From: CAIQPV01 sp964480365
GTDB taxonomy: Bacteria > Pseudomonadota > Gammaproteobacteria > Burkholderiales > Gallionellaceae
Assembly (NCBI GenBank): GCA_964480365.1
Contig: CAYZPM010000001.1
Coordinates: 231,461-295,460 of the forward strand
Length of the DNA stretch: 64,000 bases
Direction of reading: 5' to 3'
Part shown: positions 63,400-64,000 of the stretch, piece by piece
Layout: the number at the start of each line of letters is the position of its first letter
Numbering within the stretch: the first letter of the stretch is position 1
The notes under the pieces: generated by a model
Told to the model about the DNA's origin: nothing
The model's database searches: none
What the model saw: the letters and a program-made list of their open reading frames with translations, nothing else
Position numbers and translations under genes: made by a program

Positions 63400-64000
63400 A
63401 CCTGATGGTCGTACTTGCGCTCGTCGTGCAGTTAAACTTCCGCTTCCAAATCGGCCTATCGATATCCACCGAATGAGACGTGGAATTTACCGGCTTGCGC
63501 AACTTTTTTGCGGGTGTACCTTTTGTGGTCTGCTGTGGCACTGTTGCTAGCATACACCAAGAGAGACCGACTGGAAGCTAAAGCCGCCACCGAAAGCATT
63601 TCAACTCCTACGGATCATCCACCATACAAATTGCTTCGCTCGCCCTACGCCTATCCCCGAGGCAAGACCTCGGGGTATTACGACGTAGAAAACAAAACCG
63701 GCGTGCCGCGTTTAAGTCAAAACCGCAAAACGGTGTTGCTCCCGTACCGAGAGCACGGGGAATACAAGATCAGCAATTGAATATCTATTGCCTGGCAAGA
63801 CTCGGGAAAAAGTAACTGTGCTATTCTCCCTATTAACAACAGGGAACAGGGCCGCAATATTATGGGCATCCGCAATTCGTAGTTGATTTTGGTCAAGAAC
63901 TGTTTTGCATAAAAATTGCAGTGTTGAATTGCTATGATTATAACTGTCTCAGTTGTGCCAGTACCAGACCCTAAGGCAGAAGCCGTTGTAGTCAACCAAA
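63400..64000. other. 600-bp right-end region without a convincing complete gene
   Basis: Between the mrcA start and the window edge I see no reliable complete gene. A GTG-started frame of 90 codons at 63508-63780 covers hairpin-rich DNA and has no family character. The region includes a perfect 8-bp hairpin, CCCCGAGG (63655-63662) with CCTCGGGG (63668-63675). The last 70 bases may hold a promoter and the start of a plus-strand gene. Confidence 0.5.
63934..64000 (+). CDS. Possible start of a gene running off the right edge
   Basis: From the ATG at 63934 an uninterrupted frame (MIITVSVVPVPDPKAEAVVV...) continues to the edge. There is no ribosome site before this ATG, so the true start may be elsewhere or outside. 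Only 22 codons are visible, so the product cannot be named. Confidence 0.25.
   Translation, partial: MIITVSVVPVPDPKAEAVVVNQ

Noticed and set aside
63508..63780. GTG-started frame of 90 codons on the plus strand
   Set aside because: It covers hairpin-rich spacer DNA, lacks a ribosome site and its translation has no protein family character.

Overview
The window is a compact chromosomal segment of a Gram-negative proteobacterium. The gene set and order (mreBCD-mrdA-rodA; gatCAB; argS-SPOR-dsbA; a his cluster running into hinT and tatABC; gltBD-hemE; priA; mrcA) fit a betaproteobacterium of the Nitrosomonadales/Gallionellaceae type. That placement is inferred from gene content and order only. 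Coding density is high, and accessory DNA sits in small patches between conserved blocks.

Layout. 1-5603 (minus): cell-shape operon mreB, mreC, mreD, mrdA (PBP2) and rodA, the last cut by the left edge. 5703-9053 (plus): gatC, gatA, gatB for the tRNA-dependent amidotransferase; the distal part of gatB looks mosaic. 9089-13167 (minus): argS, a SPOR-domain protein, dsbA and an SDR enzyme. 13359-19318: DUF2721 membrane protein, htpG, lytic transglycosylase and cca. 19325-20478: a BrnT/BrnA-type toxin-antitoxin pair with its own promoter and operator, plus a small unknown gene. 20529-28240: DNA repair glycosylase, MidA-like methyltransferase, pteridine reductase, ttcA, a lipoprotein, a YhcH-family gene coupled to an HNH nuclease, ubiE, an unknown protein and an orphan FliD-like protein. 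28360-30305: Nif3-like protein and a DegS/AlgW-type protease. 30306-32730: a complete SmaI-like restriction-modification system with a controller gene and C-box, placed between the protease gene and tatC. 32731-39635 (minus): hisC-hisB-hisH-hisA-hisF-hisI-hisE-hinT-tatA-tatB-tatC. 39704-45215: EAL/HDOD regulator, RNA methyltransferase, hemJ-like gene, a NodIJ-type ABC exporter and an alpha/beta hydrolase. 45374-48632: two secreted proteins of unknown role and a NYN/LOTUS protein. 48826-52545: FAD oxidase and priA. 52546-53152: an AT-rich spacer with three DnaA boxes. 53153-63399: cytochrome c, hemE, gltD, gltB and mrcA. The last 600 bases hold no convincing complete gene.

The most distinctive trait is a dense load of short palindromic dispersed repeats of at least seven families. 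They lie in spacers, next to start and stop codons, and twice inside essential genes as in-frame insertions (hisH and priA). Other signals worth following are the C-box and MTase-promoter palindrome of the restriction system, a 17-bp inverted repeat able to hide the hisI ribosome site, an apparently leaderless toxin mRNA, and a tight promoter/operator in front of the FliD-like gene. I did not find a clearly unprecedented multi-gene system, a CRISPR array, a tRNA or an rRNA.
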